Source of the DNA: JAXLQL01 sp046331625
Lineage (GTDB): Bacteria > Acidobacteriota > Terriglobia > Bryobacterales > Bryobacteraceae
Direction: 5' to 3'
Length of the DNA: 64,000 nucleotides
Assembly: GCA_046331625.1 (NCBI GenBank)
Contig: JAXLQL010000010.1
Span: 186,001-250,000, forward strand
This document shows, in pieces, positions 1 to 8,598 of this stretch. The position numbers were made by a program, and so were the translations under genes. Numbering within the stretch: position 1 is the stretch's first letter; each line of letters opens with the position of its first letter. The notes under the pieces were generated by a model. The model worked only from the letters and a program-made list of their open reading frames with translations. It ran no database searches and had not been told where the DNA came from.

Positions 1-2
1 AA

Positions 3-1016
3 GGCATATCGATCACCGATGCCTCCGATCCCAACATGCCCTTCCTCTACGCCAACTCCGGCTTCGTCAAGCTGACGGGCTATGGCGCCAACGAAGTGCT
101 CGGCCGAACCTGGCGCGACTTCCGCAGCGAGGCTACCTCCAAGGGCTTCGACAACCTCTGGGACGCCATGACGTTGGGCGCGTCGTGCATGGAAGAGGTC
201 AAGATCCTGCGCAAGGATGACTCCGAGTTCTGGGGCCGCATCAGCGTCACCCCCGTGCGGGATGGATCCGGCAACCTCACCCACTACGTCGGAATCCTCT
301 CCGACATCACGCAGCAAAAGGAAGCCGAACGCGTCAAGAATGACCTGTTGTCCACCGTCAGCCACGAGTTGCGTACCCCGCTCACCAGCCTGCGCGGATT
401 CGCCGAACTCATGCTCGAGCGCGAGTTCCCGCCCGAGCGCCGCCGGAAGTTCATCGAGATCATTCACAAGGAATCGACGCGGCTCAGCAACCTGATCAAT
501 GATTTCCTCGACCTCCAAAGAATCGAGTCAGGCCGCCAGACCTACAAGTTCGTTCCCGTGCGGCTCGACAAGATGGTGCAGGAGACCATCGAGATCTTCC
601 GCGGCTCCGGCACTCGCCATCAGTTTTCGGTGGTAGCCGACGCCGGCTTGCCGATGGTCATGGCGGACGCCGACCGTATCCGGCAGGTGCTCACCAACCT
701 CATCTCGAACGCAGTCAAGTTCGCACCCAACGGCGGACCCATCATGGCTCGCCTGCAACTTGTCGAAGAGGGGCCGCAACGCTTCGTCGAAGTGGCCGTG
801 GCCGACCGCGGCATGGGTATGAGCCAGGAAACCATCTCCAAGCTGTTCCAGAAGTTCTTCCGCGCCGACAACACCGAGACGCGCAAGATCGGCGGCACCG
901 GCCTCGGCCTCGCTCTCGTCAAACAGATGGTGGAGGCGCATCACGGCAAGATCTGGGTGGAGTCGACACCAGGCTCCGGAAGCACGTTCTTCTTCACGCT
1001 TCCGGTGGCGAGCTAG
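3..1016 (+). CDS. PAS-domain sensor histidine kinase, 5' end outside window
   Basis: The open frame runs in from the window edge, so the true start lies upstream; an internal ATG exists at 36. The order of parts is a PAS domain (typical stretch ANSGFVKLTGY near the start, PAC tail ending ILSDITQQKE), a HisKA dimerisation helix with the phospho-acceptor His in VSHELRTP (residue 110 counted from the ATG at 36), then a HATPase domain. That domain has the N box (QVLTNLISNAVKF), the G1 box (VADRGMGM), the F box (LFQKFFRA) and the G2 box (GGTGLGLALV). No transmembrane segment is visible in the part present. The PAS has GRTWRDF where LOV domains carry a flavin-binding Cys, so it is not a LOV sensor. 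Its response regulator is not in this window. The product type is secure; the signal sensed is unknown. Confidence 0.93.
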   Translation, partial: GISITDASDPNMPFLYANSGFVKLTGYGANEVLGRTWRDFRSEATSKGFDNLWDAMTLGASCMEEVKILRKDDSEFWGRISVTPVRDGSGNLTHYVGILSDITQQKEAERVKNDLLSTVSHELRTPLTSLRGFAELMLEREFPPERRRKFIEIIHKESTRLSNLINDFLDLQRIESGRQTYKFVPVRLDKMVQETIEIFRGSGTRHQFSVVADAGLPMVMADADRIRQVLTNLISNAVKFAPNGGPIMARLQLVEEGPQRFVEVAVADRGMGMSQETISKLFQKFFRADNTETRKIGGTGLGLALVKQMVEAHHGKIWVESTPGSGSTFFFTLPVAS

Positions 1017-1067
1017 ATCAACTACTTTTCTTCGGTTTCTTCGCCGGCCGCAAAACTTTCAGCCCGA

Positions 1068-1109
1068 GTGTGGGGCAGGCTTCAGCCTGCGCGGGACTTC
1101 AGTCCCGCC
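1068..1109 (+). repeat. REP-like two-hairpin repeat, copy 1
   Basis: A 42-base element made of a GTGTGGGG head, a first hairpin CAGGCTTCAGCCTG and a second hairpin CGGGACTTCAGTCCCG. The same unit recurs through the window in both orientations. Here it sits in the 234-base gap between the convergent histidine kinase and amidohydrolase genes, where I see nothing else coding. Confidence 0.9.
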
Positions 1110-1250
1110 ACCGGAGTTCCGTGCCCAATCTTCTTCAGCGAGCTTCGGCCGCTTGGTTCGGCGCCCTGCCGTACGCGCGTCAGTCCCGCTCCTCCGCACT
1201 CCCTGGAACCTCCACGCCGAAAAATAATCACTGCAACTTACGCGCGGAGC

Positions 1251-2036
1251 CTACACGCGGATCCCCTTCGCCTTCAGGATCGGCTCCATCATCCGCCGTA
1301 GATTCCCCGACGCGACCCTCTCACGCGCCGCCTCGGGTATCTCCGCTCCGAAAAGCTTCCCCAACTGCGACCCCAGGCTCCGCCCGCCCGCGTCGCTCCC
1401 CCAGATCACCCGATCCGCTCCCAACTCGCGCACCGCCATCTCCGCAAAACCCGACGTCGGGTCAGAACCCGCCAAGTCCACCGAGACGTTCCGGTGCGGC
1501 CGCACAGCCCGGATTCCGATCTCCCACTGCGCACCGGTGTGTCCGCAGATGATCGGAGTCTCCGGATGCCGCGCCGCCATCGCCGCCAGGTCCATCGGCG
1601 TCGACTCGCCGGGCAGATTCCCCGGCGTCTTGATCCAGGTGTGCTGAAAGATCACCGCCTTCGCCTGAGCCGCCCGCGCAATGATCGGGTCAATCGCCGG
1701 ATCCGCACACCGCCGCGCCACCCAAAGCTTGATCCCCACCATCGGACCATGGGCCACGCAGCGATCGAACTCTTCGAGGCTCTCCTTCACGAAATTCGGA
1801 TTCAGGTACGCAAATCCGAAGAACCGGTCCGGATGATCGTGCAGACATTGGAGGATGAAATCGTTCTGCGCGCGAAACTCGGCCGGCGCGGGATCGTACG
1901 GGTGCAGCTTCCCGAGATAGATGCAGAAGCGCTCGATTCCCATGCGATCGCCCAGCCGCAGAAGGTCGCGCGTGTACGTGGCGTGATCGGCGCCAGCGAA
2001 TCCGGCCGGGTGGCAGTGCAGGTCCCAGACTGTCAT
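1251..2036 (-). CDS. amidohydrolase-2 family metal-dependent hydrolase
   Basis: 261 residues starting MTVWDLHCHPAG. The HxH motif (His7, His9) is the usual first pair of metal ligands in the amidohydrolase TIM barrel. Later strands keep QHTW, CGHTG and WGSDAGG, which supply the remaining His and Asp ligands, so this copy looks catalytically competent. A longer upstream reading frame is open but lies over the neighbouring gene; the ATG at 2036 was chosen because it overlaps the stop of the upstream gene by four bases (ATGA), a sign of translational coupling. The family includes decarboxylases and lactonases acting on small aromatic or sugar acids; the substrate cannot be read from the sequence. 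Confidence 0.88.
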   Translation of the reverse strand: MTVWDLHCHPAGFAGADHATYTRDLLRLGDRMGIERFCIYLGKLHPYDPAPAEFRAQNDFILQCLHDHPDRFFGFAYLNPNFVKESLEEFDRCVAHGPMVGIKLWVARRCADPAIDPIIARAAQAKAVIFQHTWIKTPGNLPGESTPMDLAAMAARHPETPIICGHTGAQWEIGIRAVRPHRNVSVDLAGSDPTSGFAEMAVRELGADRVIWGSDAGGRSLGSQLGKLFGAEIPEAARERVASGNLRRMMEPILKAKGIRV

Positions 2037-2800
2037 CGCGGATCTCCCATCAGTCGCCTCGCATTGCCTTCGAAAATCGGTTCCGGTGGCAAGCCTGACT
2101 CCTTCACCTTCAAGTGCGCTGCCTCGAAATAGTAGAACGGGAAGTACGACCCGAACACCACGCGCGCCGGACCGATGTCGCCGCTCAGCCGCTCGAGCCC
2201 GTGCACGCCCTCGATCATCGAGAAGTCCGCGTACACCTCGCCCGCGGCGGCGAGATCGCGCATGAAGGCCGGTTGCACGCCGCGATAGTTGCTCAGCAAG
2301 ATCCGGGCGCCGCGAACAGCCCGCACCAGCCCCGGGAGCGGCGCGAGCGGCACCGAGTTCAGACGCAGCAGAGGATGCACCGTACGCTCGTCTTCCATCT
2401 GCGCGGCAATCTGTACGATCATGCGCCGCTGCGCCGCCAAACCCACCAACTCGCGCACCACCGGATCGTCGAGCTTGTAGTCGTGGAAATCGGGGTGCAG
2501 GCGCAGGCCGGGCATCCGGTGATCCTCGTGGCAGCGGCGGAGTTCCTCGCGCCAGTCCGGCAACTTCGGATTGACGCTGCCGAAAGGAACCAGCATTCCG
2601 TTGCCATGGTTGCGGCATTCGGTGGCGAGACGCGCGTTCGCGCCGCCGAGATCGCGGTGCAGCAGCGCATCGAAACTCCCGGCCCACGCCTGCGTGACGC
2701 CCGAGCGATTCATCTTGCCAACCAGAGCCTGCGGTTGATCGCCGTTGAGCCGGCGGAAGGGCCAACGCGAAAGGTACACGTTCGTGTCGATGATGGCCAT
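2033..2800 (-). CDS. amidohydrolase-fold protein lacking metal ligands
   Basis: 255 residues beginning MAIIDTNVYLSRWPFRRL; an in-frame ATG 21 bases further out (2821) is an alternative start. It has the size and strand pattern of the amidohydrolase-2 family and is coupled to the intact family member downstream through an ATGA overlap. The metal positions are replaced: DTNVY stands in place of the DxHxH strand, IVQIAAQ in place of the QHTW-like strand and VFGSYFPFYY in place of the GSD strand. It is therefore probably a non-catalytic partner or uses different chemistry. The pair likely makes two proteins in fixed ratio, possibly a heteromer; that is inference. The gene diverges from the CDF transporter, with little room for a promoter between them. 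Confidence 0.8.
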   Translation of the reverse strand: MAIIDTNVYLSRWPFRRLNGDQPQALVGKMNRSGVTQAWAGSFDALLHRDLGGANARLATECRNHGNGMLVPFGSVNPKLPDWREELRRCHEDHRMPGLRLHPDFHDYKLDDPVVRELVGLAAQRRMIVQIAAQMEDERTVHPLLRLNSVPLAPLPGLVRAVRGARILLSNYRGVQPAFMRDLAAAGEVYADFSMIEGVHGLERLSGDIGPARVVFGSYFPFYYFEAAHLKVKESGLPPEPIFEGNARRLMGDPR

Positions 2801-2863
2801 GCTCCCATACAATACAGGCATGGAGAGCGCCGTGTCTATCGAGCCCGAATTCGGCGCCGCCTC

Positions 2864-3727
2864 GTGAGGCGTGTGCAGCAGTTGGCCGCGCTCAGCGTCG
2901 CGGCCAGCGGTTCGCTTTCGCTGATGAATCTGTGGGCGGGTTTGCAGGGCCGGTCCACGTCGACCACGGCCGCGGGCGTCGAGTTCGCCGGTGACGTACT
3001 GGCGTCGCTGATCGTCTTCTTCGGAGCGATCTGGGCTGCACGGCCCGCAGACGCGGACCATCCTTACGGACACGGCCGCATCGAAACGCTGTCCGGCCTG
3101 GCGGTGGGAATGATCGTTGCGTTGGGCGGAATCGGAATCTGCATCCGCTCGGCCACCAAGATCGGCGAAGTTCACGCGCCCCCGGAAGTCTACACGCTGT
3201 GGTCGCTCTGCATTTCGATCGCGGTGAAGAGCCTGCTGTCGGCCGTGAAATTCCACTATGGCCGGCGAGTGCGAAGCGCCTCACTGATCGCCGATGCGTG
3301 GAACGATGCCATCGACATCCTCTCGGGCATCGCGGCTCTGTGTGCGGTAGGGTTGACCTTATCGGACCCATCGCGCTTCCTCGCCGCCGACCACTACGGC
3401 GGATTCGCAGTGGGCTTGATCGTCATCTACACGGGAATCCGCGTGATTCGCGACACGTCGCTCGAACTGATCGACACGATGCCCGACGCACGGCTCCTCG
3501 ACGAAGTGCGTACCGTGGCCGCATCGGTGGATGGCGTTTGGGCTGTCGAGAAAGTGATGGCCCGTAAAACAGGCTTGCAGTATCACGCCGACCTTCACGT
3601 GCACGTGGACCCCTCGATCACCGTGGAGGCATCGCATCAGATCGCCGGCGCCGTACGCCGCAGGCTGCGCGCGGAGATGCCGGCGATCGCCGATGTGCTG
3701 GTGCACGTCGAGCCAGGAAAAATGTGA
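2864..3727 (+). CDS. cation diffusion facilitator (CDF) family transporter
   Basis: 287 residues with a GTG start at 2864 (first residues MRRVQQLAALSVAASGSL); the open frame extends upstream but lies over the divergent gene. Family marks are the loop HPYGHGRIETLSGL after the second membrane segment, about six hydrophobic segments, and a C-terminal cytoplasmic dimer domain with HADLHVHVDPSITV. CDF proteins export divalent metals in exchange for protons. The intramembrane site differs from the zinc exporter YiiP: EFAGD replaces DxxxD in TM2, and NDAID replaces HxxxD in TM5, so the site reads E,D,N,D rather than D,D,H,D. The transported metal may therefore not be zinc. The start codon is less certain than the family. 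Confidence 0.88.
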   Translation: MRRVQQLAALSVAASGSLSLMNLWAGLQGRSTSTTAAGVEFAGDVLASLIVFFGAIWAARPADADHPYGHGRIETLSGLAVGMIVALGGIGICIRSATKIGEVHAPPEVYTLWSLCISIAVKSLLSAVKFHYGRRVRSASLIADAWNDAIDILSGIAALCAVGLTLSDPSRFLAADHYGGFAVGLIVIYTGIRVIRDTSLELIDTMPDARLLDEVRTVAASVDGVWAVEKVMARKTGLQYHADLHVHVDPSITVEASHQIAGAVRRRLRAEMPAIADVLVHVEPGKM

Positions 3728-3850
3728 AGCAATCGCGGCTCCCGGCTCGCGGCCGGCCGTGTGATGTGGGCAGACTAGAACCCGCGGCTCCGCCGCGATG
3801 TACCACGATCCGTCAGTTTCTTAGTCGCTTGCGAAGATTCCAGACACACT

Positions 3851-3892
3851 GTGTGGGGCAGGCTTCAGCCTGCGCGGGACTTCAGTCCCGCC
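3851..3892 (+). repeat. REP-like two-hairpin repeat, copy 2
   Basis: Nearly identical to the copy at 1068, in the same orientation. It lies in the 186-base gap between the convergent CDF transporter and the zinc dehydrogenase. The two hairpins could act as a bidirectional transcription barrier, but no T-run follows. Confidence 0.9.
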
Positions 3893-3913
3893 GCCCGGAG
3901 CAAGCTACCGCCA

Positions 3914-5008
3914 CTACGGCGTAATCACCGCTTTCCCTGACCGCCACTCGCGCACCGTCTCGAGCGCCTCATTGGCCTGATCGAGCGGGAACCGATGCGT
4001 GATCTGCCCCGCGAAACGCGCCGCCCAACCATCGAGTTGCAGCATCGAAATCGCCGCATCCACGTGCCGCGGCTCGAAGCCCCACGATCCTCGTACCTCG
4101 AGCTGCTTGCGCGTGATCGTGTGCGGATTGAACGAGATGTTGCCCGCGTTGGCATATTGTCCCAGCACCAGGAACTTGCCTCCATCGCGACAAAGCTCGA
4201 TCCCTTCGTTCACCGCTTCCGGAATCCCGACGCACTCGATCACCGCATCCGCCCCAAACCCGCCCGTCGCCGCAATAATCTGCTTCTGCCGATCCGCCGC
4301 CGAAGCCGCTGCGAAATCGATCACCACATCGGCGCCGAACGACCGCGCGAGCTCGAGCCGATGCGCCGGACCACCCACTACAATGATCCGCCCCGCCCCC
4401 GACTGCCGCGCCACCGCCAGCGCCGCCAACCCCACCGGACCCGTACCCTGGATCACGACGATGTCACCCCAACCGATCGGGCACCGTTCGAATCCGTGGA
4501 TCGCCGTCGTCAGCGCGCATCCGGCACCTACCAGGCTCTCGGTGGGAAGCGACTCGGGCAGCTTGAAGATGCTCGACCCCGCACGCAGCACGATTCGCTC
4601 GGCGTAACCGCCGCGCAGGTGCGGAGCATCGTCACAGCAGTAGCTGATGCCGTACGCCTTGCGCGCCACGCAGCGCGTGGGCTGGCGCTTCACGCGGCAA
4701 TAGAAGCACTCGCCGCAGATCACCGAGCTCGCCCACGTCACGCGGTCTCCCACTGCGATCGGATTGCCGCGCCAGTCTTTGGTCAGCCCTTCTCCAAGCG
4801 CTTCGATGCGCCCCGCCGACTCGTGCCCCAGAATCACCGGAAGCGGCACCGGCAACTCGCCCTTCCACAAGTGGACATCGGTTCCGCAAATGCCCGCCAT
4901 TTCCACACGCATGATGGCTTCACCCGGACCAGGTTTTTCGATCACAGGAAACTCGCGCAGTTCGAGCGGTTGGTTGTAGCGGGCCAGCACGGCCGCACGG
5001 GAGATCAT
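3914..5008 (-). CDS. zinc-binding medium-chain dehydrogenase
   Basis: 364 residues. Catalytic zinc ligands are visible as Cys41 (AGICGTD) and His62-Glu63 (GHESAG). A structural-zinc cysteine cluster lies at 98-113 (CGECFYC then C), and a nucleotide-binding GTGPVGLAAL sits near residue 188. Proteins of this type oxidise secondary alcohols or polyols with NAD(P). The substrate is not clear; the architecture resembles the threonine/sorbitol dehydrogenase group and dehydrogenases near phosphonate genes. The small gene at 5019-5474 lies 10 bases upstream in the same direction and is probably cotranscribed. Confidence 0.9.
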   Translation of the reverse strand: MISRAAVLARYNQPLELREFPVIEKPGPGEAIMRVEMAGICGTDVHLWKGELPVPLPVILGHESAGRIEALGEGLTKDWRGNPIAVGDRVTWASSVICGECFYCRVKRQPTRCVARKAYGISYCCDDAPHLRGGYAERIVLRAGSSIFKLPESLPTESLVGAGCALTTAIHGFERCPIGWGDIVVIQGTGPVGLAALAVARQSGAGRIIVVGGPAHRLELARSFGADVVIDFAAASAADRQKQIIAATGGFGADAVIECVGIPEAVNEGIELCRDGGKFLVLGQYANAGNISFNPHTITRKQLEVRGSWGFEPRHVDAAISMLQLDGWAARFAGQITHRFPLDQANEALETVREWRSGKAVITP

Positions 5009-5018
5009 TCTCTTATGG

Positions 5019-5474
5019 TCACCTCGGGCGAGGCGCGGCGCAATAGTCGAAGAGCAATTCCCACTCGGCGCGGTCGATTTCCTGCGCAGCCCGTTCGTCG
5101 GTCGAGCCAGGCCGTTGGCGCGCTGCCTCCCAGAAGTCGATCCAAGCGAAGGGATCCCACGCCTTTCCGATGCGAAGCGAAGAGCCTTCGGCGAGAGCCA
5201 TGGCGCGATCGCGCAGCACCGGGAACAGCGGGTGATCGCCTACGCGGCGAAACCAGTACGAGGCGTTGCCAGGGTCGGGCTCGTGGCGGTGCAGGATGCC
5301 GTGCCAAAAGCTGCCTTCTCTGGTTTGGAGCTCCTGCGCGGTCTCGTGGGCTTCGGTCCAACGGCCGTGCCGGAGGAGCAGACCCGCGCGGCAGCCTTCG
5401 GGAGACAGAGCGCCAGGAAACAACTCGGAAGCCGGTTTCGACAGAAGCGTGGCAAGGTCGATTTCGTTGGCCAT
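5019..5474 (-). CDS. conserved hypothetical protein, 151 aa
   Basis: I do not recognise a named family. The protein is soluble and rich in Trp, His and Arg, with a compact motif FWHGILHRHEPDPGNASYWFRRVGDHPLF in its middle that looks like a conserved core rather than noise. There is no signal peptide or membrane segment. It starts at an ATG 10 bases upstream of the zinc dehydrogenase ATG region, so the two are likely one transcription unit. Coding is supported by frame length, codon bias and this spacing. Confidence 0.7.
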   Translation of the reverse strand: MANEIDLATLLSKPASELFPGALSPEGCRAGLLLRHGRWTEAHETAQELQTREGSFWHGILHRHEPDPGNASYWFRRVGDHPLFPVLRDRAMALAEGSSLRIGKAWDPFAWIDFWEAARQRPGSTDERAAQEIDRAEWELLFDYCAAPRPR

Positions 5475-5534
5475 GAAAAGCGAAAAGCGGACCGGCCAAA
5501 GCCGATCCGCTTCTCAGAATAGCGAATGTGCAGA

Positions 5535-6239
5535 CTAGCTCTTGCGGCGGCGATAGACGCCGAGCGCGACGAGGCCAGCGCCGAGCAGAGCCATCGAACC
5601 GGGTTCGGGAATGCCGGTCATGATCTGGTCGATCGTGATGTCGTATGCCGGGCCGCCTTCCACCACGAGCGTGACGCTCTTGATATCGGCGAGTTGCGCC
5701 TGCGTCAAGCCGATCCCCATTAGGTTGGCGTACAGGCTGACCAGATTGCCGCCAGTGTTGCCAGTCAAGGTCGCGGTGGTGATGGCGCAAGTTCCGTCAC
5801 GAGAGCAAACCGTGAACCGGAAAGTCGTGGTATCCGATACCGAGCCGCCGTCTTGGCCAGCGAGGAACGTAATGTAGGGATCGCCCGCGAAACTCACGGG
5901 TGAGCCAGGCGTACCGAACGGCACATCCCACGTGATCGTCGCCTTGGCCTGTGCACCGAGAACCGTTCCGATGTCCAGCCGGTCCAACGTGCCGCCGATA
6001 TCGATGTACATCTGCGCGCAGGCGTTGCCCGTATTTTCGAGCATCACGCTGCGGTTCACGTTCGTCCCACCCATTGTGTTGGTTCCACTGACATTGCCGC
6101 TGCTTGGTGAACCGCAAGCAGGCGACGGTGCGAAGAACGCGTTCGGCATGCCCGTCGTGGTGAAATCATCAATCACCGTTGCCGAGCTCGGCAGCGAGAA
6201 AAGTGCCGCCACCGACAAAACTGCCGTGAAATTTCTCAT
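5535..6239 (-). CDS. PEP-CTERM sorting-domain secreted protein
   Basis: 234 residues. An N-terminal signal peptide (MRNFTAVLSVAALFSLPSSA) is followed by a Gly/Thr/Ser-rich extracellular body. The last 25 residues form a canonical PEP-CTERM tail: PEPGSMALLGAGLVALG, a hydrophobic helix, then YRRRKS. Such tails are cut by an exosortase during export to the surface or polymer matrix. No exosortase gene lies in this window. The body has paired cysteines (SPACGS, NACAQ, VCSRDGTC), suggesting disulfides. The function of the body is unknown. Confidence 0.88.
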   Translation of the reverse strand: MRNFTAVLSVAALFSLPSSATVIDDFTTTGMPNAFFAPSPACGSPSSGNVSGTNTMGGTNVNRSVMLENTGNACAQMYIDIGGTLDRLDIGTVLGAQAKATITWDVPFGTPGSPVSFAGDPYITFLAGQDGGSVSDTTTFRFTVCSRDGTCAITTATLTGNTGGNLVSLYANLMGIGLTQAQLADIKSVTLVVEGGPAYDITIDQIMTGIPEPGSMALLGAGLVALGVYRRRKS

Positions 6240-6452
6240 CCTTGGACCACTCCTCCAGAATCAATCATCGGCCCTAGCCCCTTCATACAACATTCCCCTT
6301 TGGGGCTTTTGCTATCGTCTCATTGTAGATCTCACTCGCAGGTAGTGTCAACGCTTTTTTCTACGTCTGTGAGACGGCTAACCTTTTGGTTGCATTGAGG
6401 TTTACTGGTACTACCATGTGGGTCAGTAACTGCCCAAAGGGGGCTCCCCCGA

Positions 6453-7226
6453 ATGCGAATCCAGTACGAAAAGCGTCCTCCAATGAGGGTGTTGCTGCTC
6501 TCGGGCGGGGGAACGTTCGGTGCCTACCAAGCCGGAGCCTGGCTTGAGTTGGCCGGATCGTTTTCTCCAGACCTAGTACTAGGACTTTCCATAGGTGCCA
6601 TCAACGGATGGCTCATTGCCGCCGGAACTTCCCCGCTAGAACTCGTCAACCGCTGGACTACACCCCCACGGATCCCGCGCCTTGGGGTACGGCCACGCTT
6701 CTCTGGGGGTGTATCCCTCCTCGAACCAGGGGATCTACTCCGTACGATCCAGGAAACCGCCTCCCGGCCCCCATCCCTCCCCTTGGCCGTGGTGGCAACC
6801 CGCTGTCGGGATCTTCGCCCCGTCGTCTTCCGCTCGCCCGGCCTGGACTGGCGCCACCTGGCGGCTTCTTGCGCGATCCCGTTCCTGCTGCCAGCCGTCG
6901 AAATCGACCGGGTACGCTACTGGGATGGCGGCTTCTGGGGCGCGCTCCCGTTGTGGGCTGCCTACGAGGCGGGAGCCACCGATATCCTGGCGATCCATTG
7001 CATTCCACGACTCGCCTGGCCGCTCCAGCCTATTCTCGCGGGCTTGCGGCGGTTTGGGGCTCCGAAGAGCGAGCAGCCAGCCGGCGTGCGAGTCCGGGTC
7101 GTGGCCCCCGAAACGCCATTGGACTCGGCGCTACGCGGATTGAGCCGCGACCCGGACCGCATCCACGCCTGGGTCGGCCGGGGCGTACGCGACGCTCGAA
7201 AGTGGGTGGAACTGCACCCCTCCTGA
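6453..7226 (+). CDS. patatin-like phospholipase
   Basis: 257 residues. The patatin catalytic set is complete: oxyanion loop GGGTFGAYQAG (residues 18-28), nucleophile Ser46 in GLSIG, and Asp158 in YWDGGFWG. Patatins are Ser-Asp acyl hydrolases acting on membrane lipids or acyl esters. There is no clear signal peptide. The ATG at 6453 has AAAGGGGG ten bases upstream; a second ATG at 6483 (MRVLLLSGGG) is the more usual family start and cannot be excluded. The gene diverges from the PEP-CTERM gene across a 213-base gap. Confidence 0.9.
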   Translation: MRIQYEKRPPMRVLLLSGGGTFGAYQAGAWLELAGSFSPDLVLGLSIGAINGWLIAAGTSPLELVNRWTTPPRIPRLGVRPRFSGGVSLLEPGDLLRTIQETASRPPSLPLAVVATRCRDLRPVVFRSPGLDWRHLAASCAIPFLLPAVEIDRVRYWDGGFWGALPLWAAYEAGATDILAIHCIPRLAWPLQPILAGLRRFGAPKSEQPAGVRVRVVAPETPLDSALRGLSRDPDRIHAWVGRGVRDARKWVELHPS

Positions 7227-7307
7227 TAGTGCTTCATGGTGCCCAGAACACGAAATATGGGTTGCTTTGAACATTTGGTCCGTGTTATGTTTTGGGTCTA
7301 GCCTTCT

Positions 7308-7646
7308 ATGCCGAACTACCGCATTCATCGTATGAAGGATCATGCCCGGCAAAGCTTCCGCTGGGCTGCTCATACCGCTGGCTTGGCGCAAGTCAAGCCG
7401 CGCGATTACGAAACACCCGACGTCGAAATCGAAGCCCAAAGCGCCTATGGCGCATGGTCTCGTCTGATGCAATCCGATCAAGCACTCGAAATCGGAGACC
7501 TGCTCGAAGACCCCGCCGGCCAGCTTCGAATCTTCAAGTACGTCGGCTTCGAAGAAGCTAGTTGGGTGCTGCCCGAGGTGAAGACCGGCTTCGACATAAC
7601 GCCGCCCGCCGTGGGCGCCCCGATGGCCGAACAGCCTGCGGCATGA
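7308..7646 (+). CDS. conserved hypothetical protein, 112 aa
   Basis: A small soluble protein with no signal peptide. It starts MPNYRIHRMKDHARQSFRWAAHTAGLA and contains a basic N-terminal half followed by an acidic stretch (PDVEIEAQSAYGAWSRLMQSDQALEIGDLLE). I do not recognise a family. It sits 81 bases after the patatin and 47 bases before the 2H phosphoesterase gene, all in the same direction. Codon use matches its neighbours, which supports it as real. Confidence 0.65.
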   Translation: MPNYRIHRMKDHARQSFRWAAHTAGLAQVKPRDYETPDVEIEAQSAYGAWSRLMQSDQALEIGDLLEDPAGQLRIFKYVGFEEASWVLPEVKTGFDITPPAVGAPMAEQPAA

Positions 7647-7693
7647 CGCCGGAACCCCACGCGGCGTCAAAAACGGCTATCATAGGGCGAGGT

Positions 7694-8311
7694 ATGCCGG
7701 AGTCTGAATCATCGGACGGGGCACCCCCGTTCTGCGGCGGCCGGGTTTGCAAGAACTGTTTTGCCCTGGTCTGCTATTTGCCGGAACCGCTTGCCGGGTT
7801 TCTCGATGCGCTTCGCCGCGAACTCGAGCCTGATGCAGCTTCGCCGCGCGCGCACCTGACCCTGTTGCCGCCCCGCGAATTGCAGCCGGGCGTCTCGGTA
7901 GCCGCCGCGATTGACCAACTGGACCGGATTTTCCGAACCGCTCAGGCCGTGGAGATCGAGATCGGTGCGCCGGAGATTTTCCCGGGCACCAACGTCGTCT
8001 ACCTCGCCTTGCGCTCCGGCACGGGCGAACTGCGCGAGGTCCACGCCAAGCTCAACGCGGGAGCGCTCGAGTACTCCGAGCCCTTCGCCTACCATCCCCA
8101 CGTGACCATCGCTCAGGGCCTCACCCAGGCGCAGGCCGAGCGCGTTCGCGACCGGGTTGCCGAGTTGTGGGCGCGCTACCGGGGCCCGCGCGGGTTCGTC
8201 ACCGAGAGCGTGACGTTTGTCCACAATGCCGACGGAAGCGCCTGGAGCGATCTGGCCGAATACTCGCTGCCCGTTCTGACCGGGGCCGGCCGCACACCTG
8301 GGCGCCGCTAA
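7694..8311 (+). CDS. 2'-5' RNA ligase / 2H phosphoesterase family protein
   Basis: 205 residues from the ATG at 7694, which is preceded by AGGGCGAGG; the open frame upstream covers another gene and was not used. The two HxT/S motifs that define 2H phosphoesterases are present: AHLTLLPP and, about 95 residues later, HPHVTIAQG. These enzymes process 2',3'-cyclic phosphates or related RNA ends. A small Cys-rich stretch near the start (FCGGRVCKNCFALVC) is unusual for the family and may be an extra metal-binding or disordered extension. The RNA substrate is unknown. Confidence 0.82.
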   Translation: MPESESSDGAPPFCGGRVCKNCFALVCYLPEPLAGFLDALRRELEPDAASPRAHLTLLPPRELQPGVSVAAAIDQLDRIFRTAQAVEIEIGAPEIFPGTNVVYLALRSGTGELREVHAKLNAGALEYSEPFAYHPHVTIAQGLTQAQAERVRDRVAELWARYRGPRGFVTESVTFVHNADGSAWSDLAEYSLPVLTGAGRTPGRR

Positions 8312-8400
8312 GGCTTAAGCCGCGGCTGTGCGCGATTGGGCTTCAGCCAGCGCGGAAGCCTCCGTGTGCCGATTCCCGCCTTCAGCGCCAGCCTTGCCGT

Positions 8401-8462
8401 GTGGGGCGGGATTCACCGCGATGCCGGGCCGGCTTCCGCCTGCGCGGCACTTCAGTCCCGCT
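8401..8462 (+). repeat. degenerate REP-like repeat, copy 3
   Basis: The head GTGGGGCGG is separated from the rest of the element by about 20 unrelated bases, after which GGCTTCCGCCTGCGCGGCACTTCAGTCCCG follows the standard unit with several changes that break the first hairpin. Another partial match lies just upstream (GGGCTTCAGCC near 8339). The 287-base gap 8312-8598 holds only this decayed material. Confidence 0.65.
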
Positions 8463-8598
8463 GTCGATGCCCGGTGCCCAGGCCCCGGCAGCGAACTTTA
8501 GCCCCTCCCGAAGGGTGCTTGGGCGGCTTCCACTTCGGTTTCCGCTCCTGGCGGGCGATGGCCGGCGAGTACCTCTCGAATTGCGCGCCGGAAAGTAG

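Noticed and set aside
3..320. LOV photosensor domain
   Set aside because: The flavin-binding Cys is absent; GRTWRDF stands at the site.
1068..1109. Short open frames reading MGQASACAGLQSR and GTEVPRRLKPAP
   Set aside because: They are translations of the two strands of the REP-like repeat and recur wherever the repeat occurs, so they are not separate genes.
2820..2867. A 15-codon ATG frame (MESAVSIEPEFGAAS) as the start of the CDF gene
   Set aside because: It is in a different frame from the transporter and ends just past the GTG chosen; it could be a leader peptide but nothing supports that.
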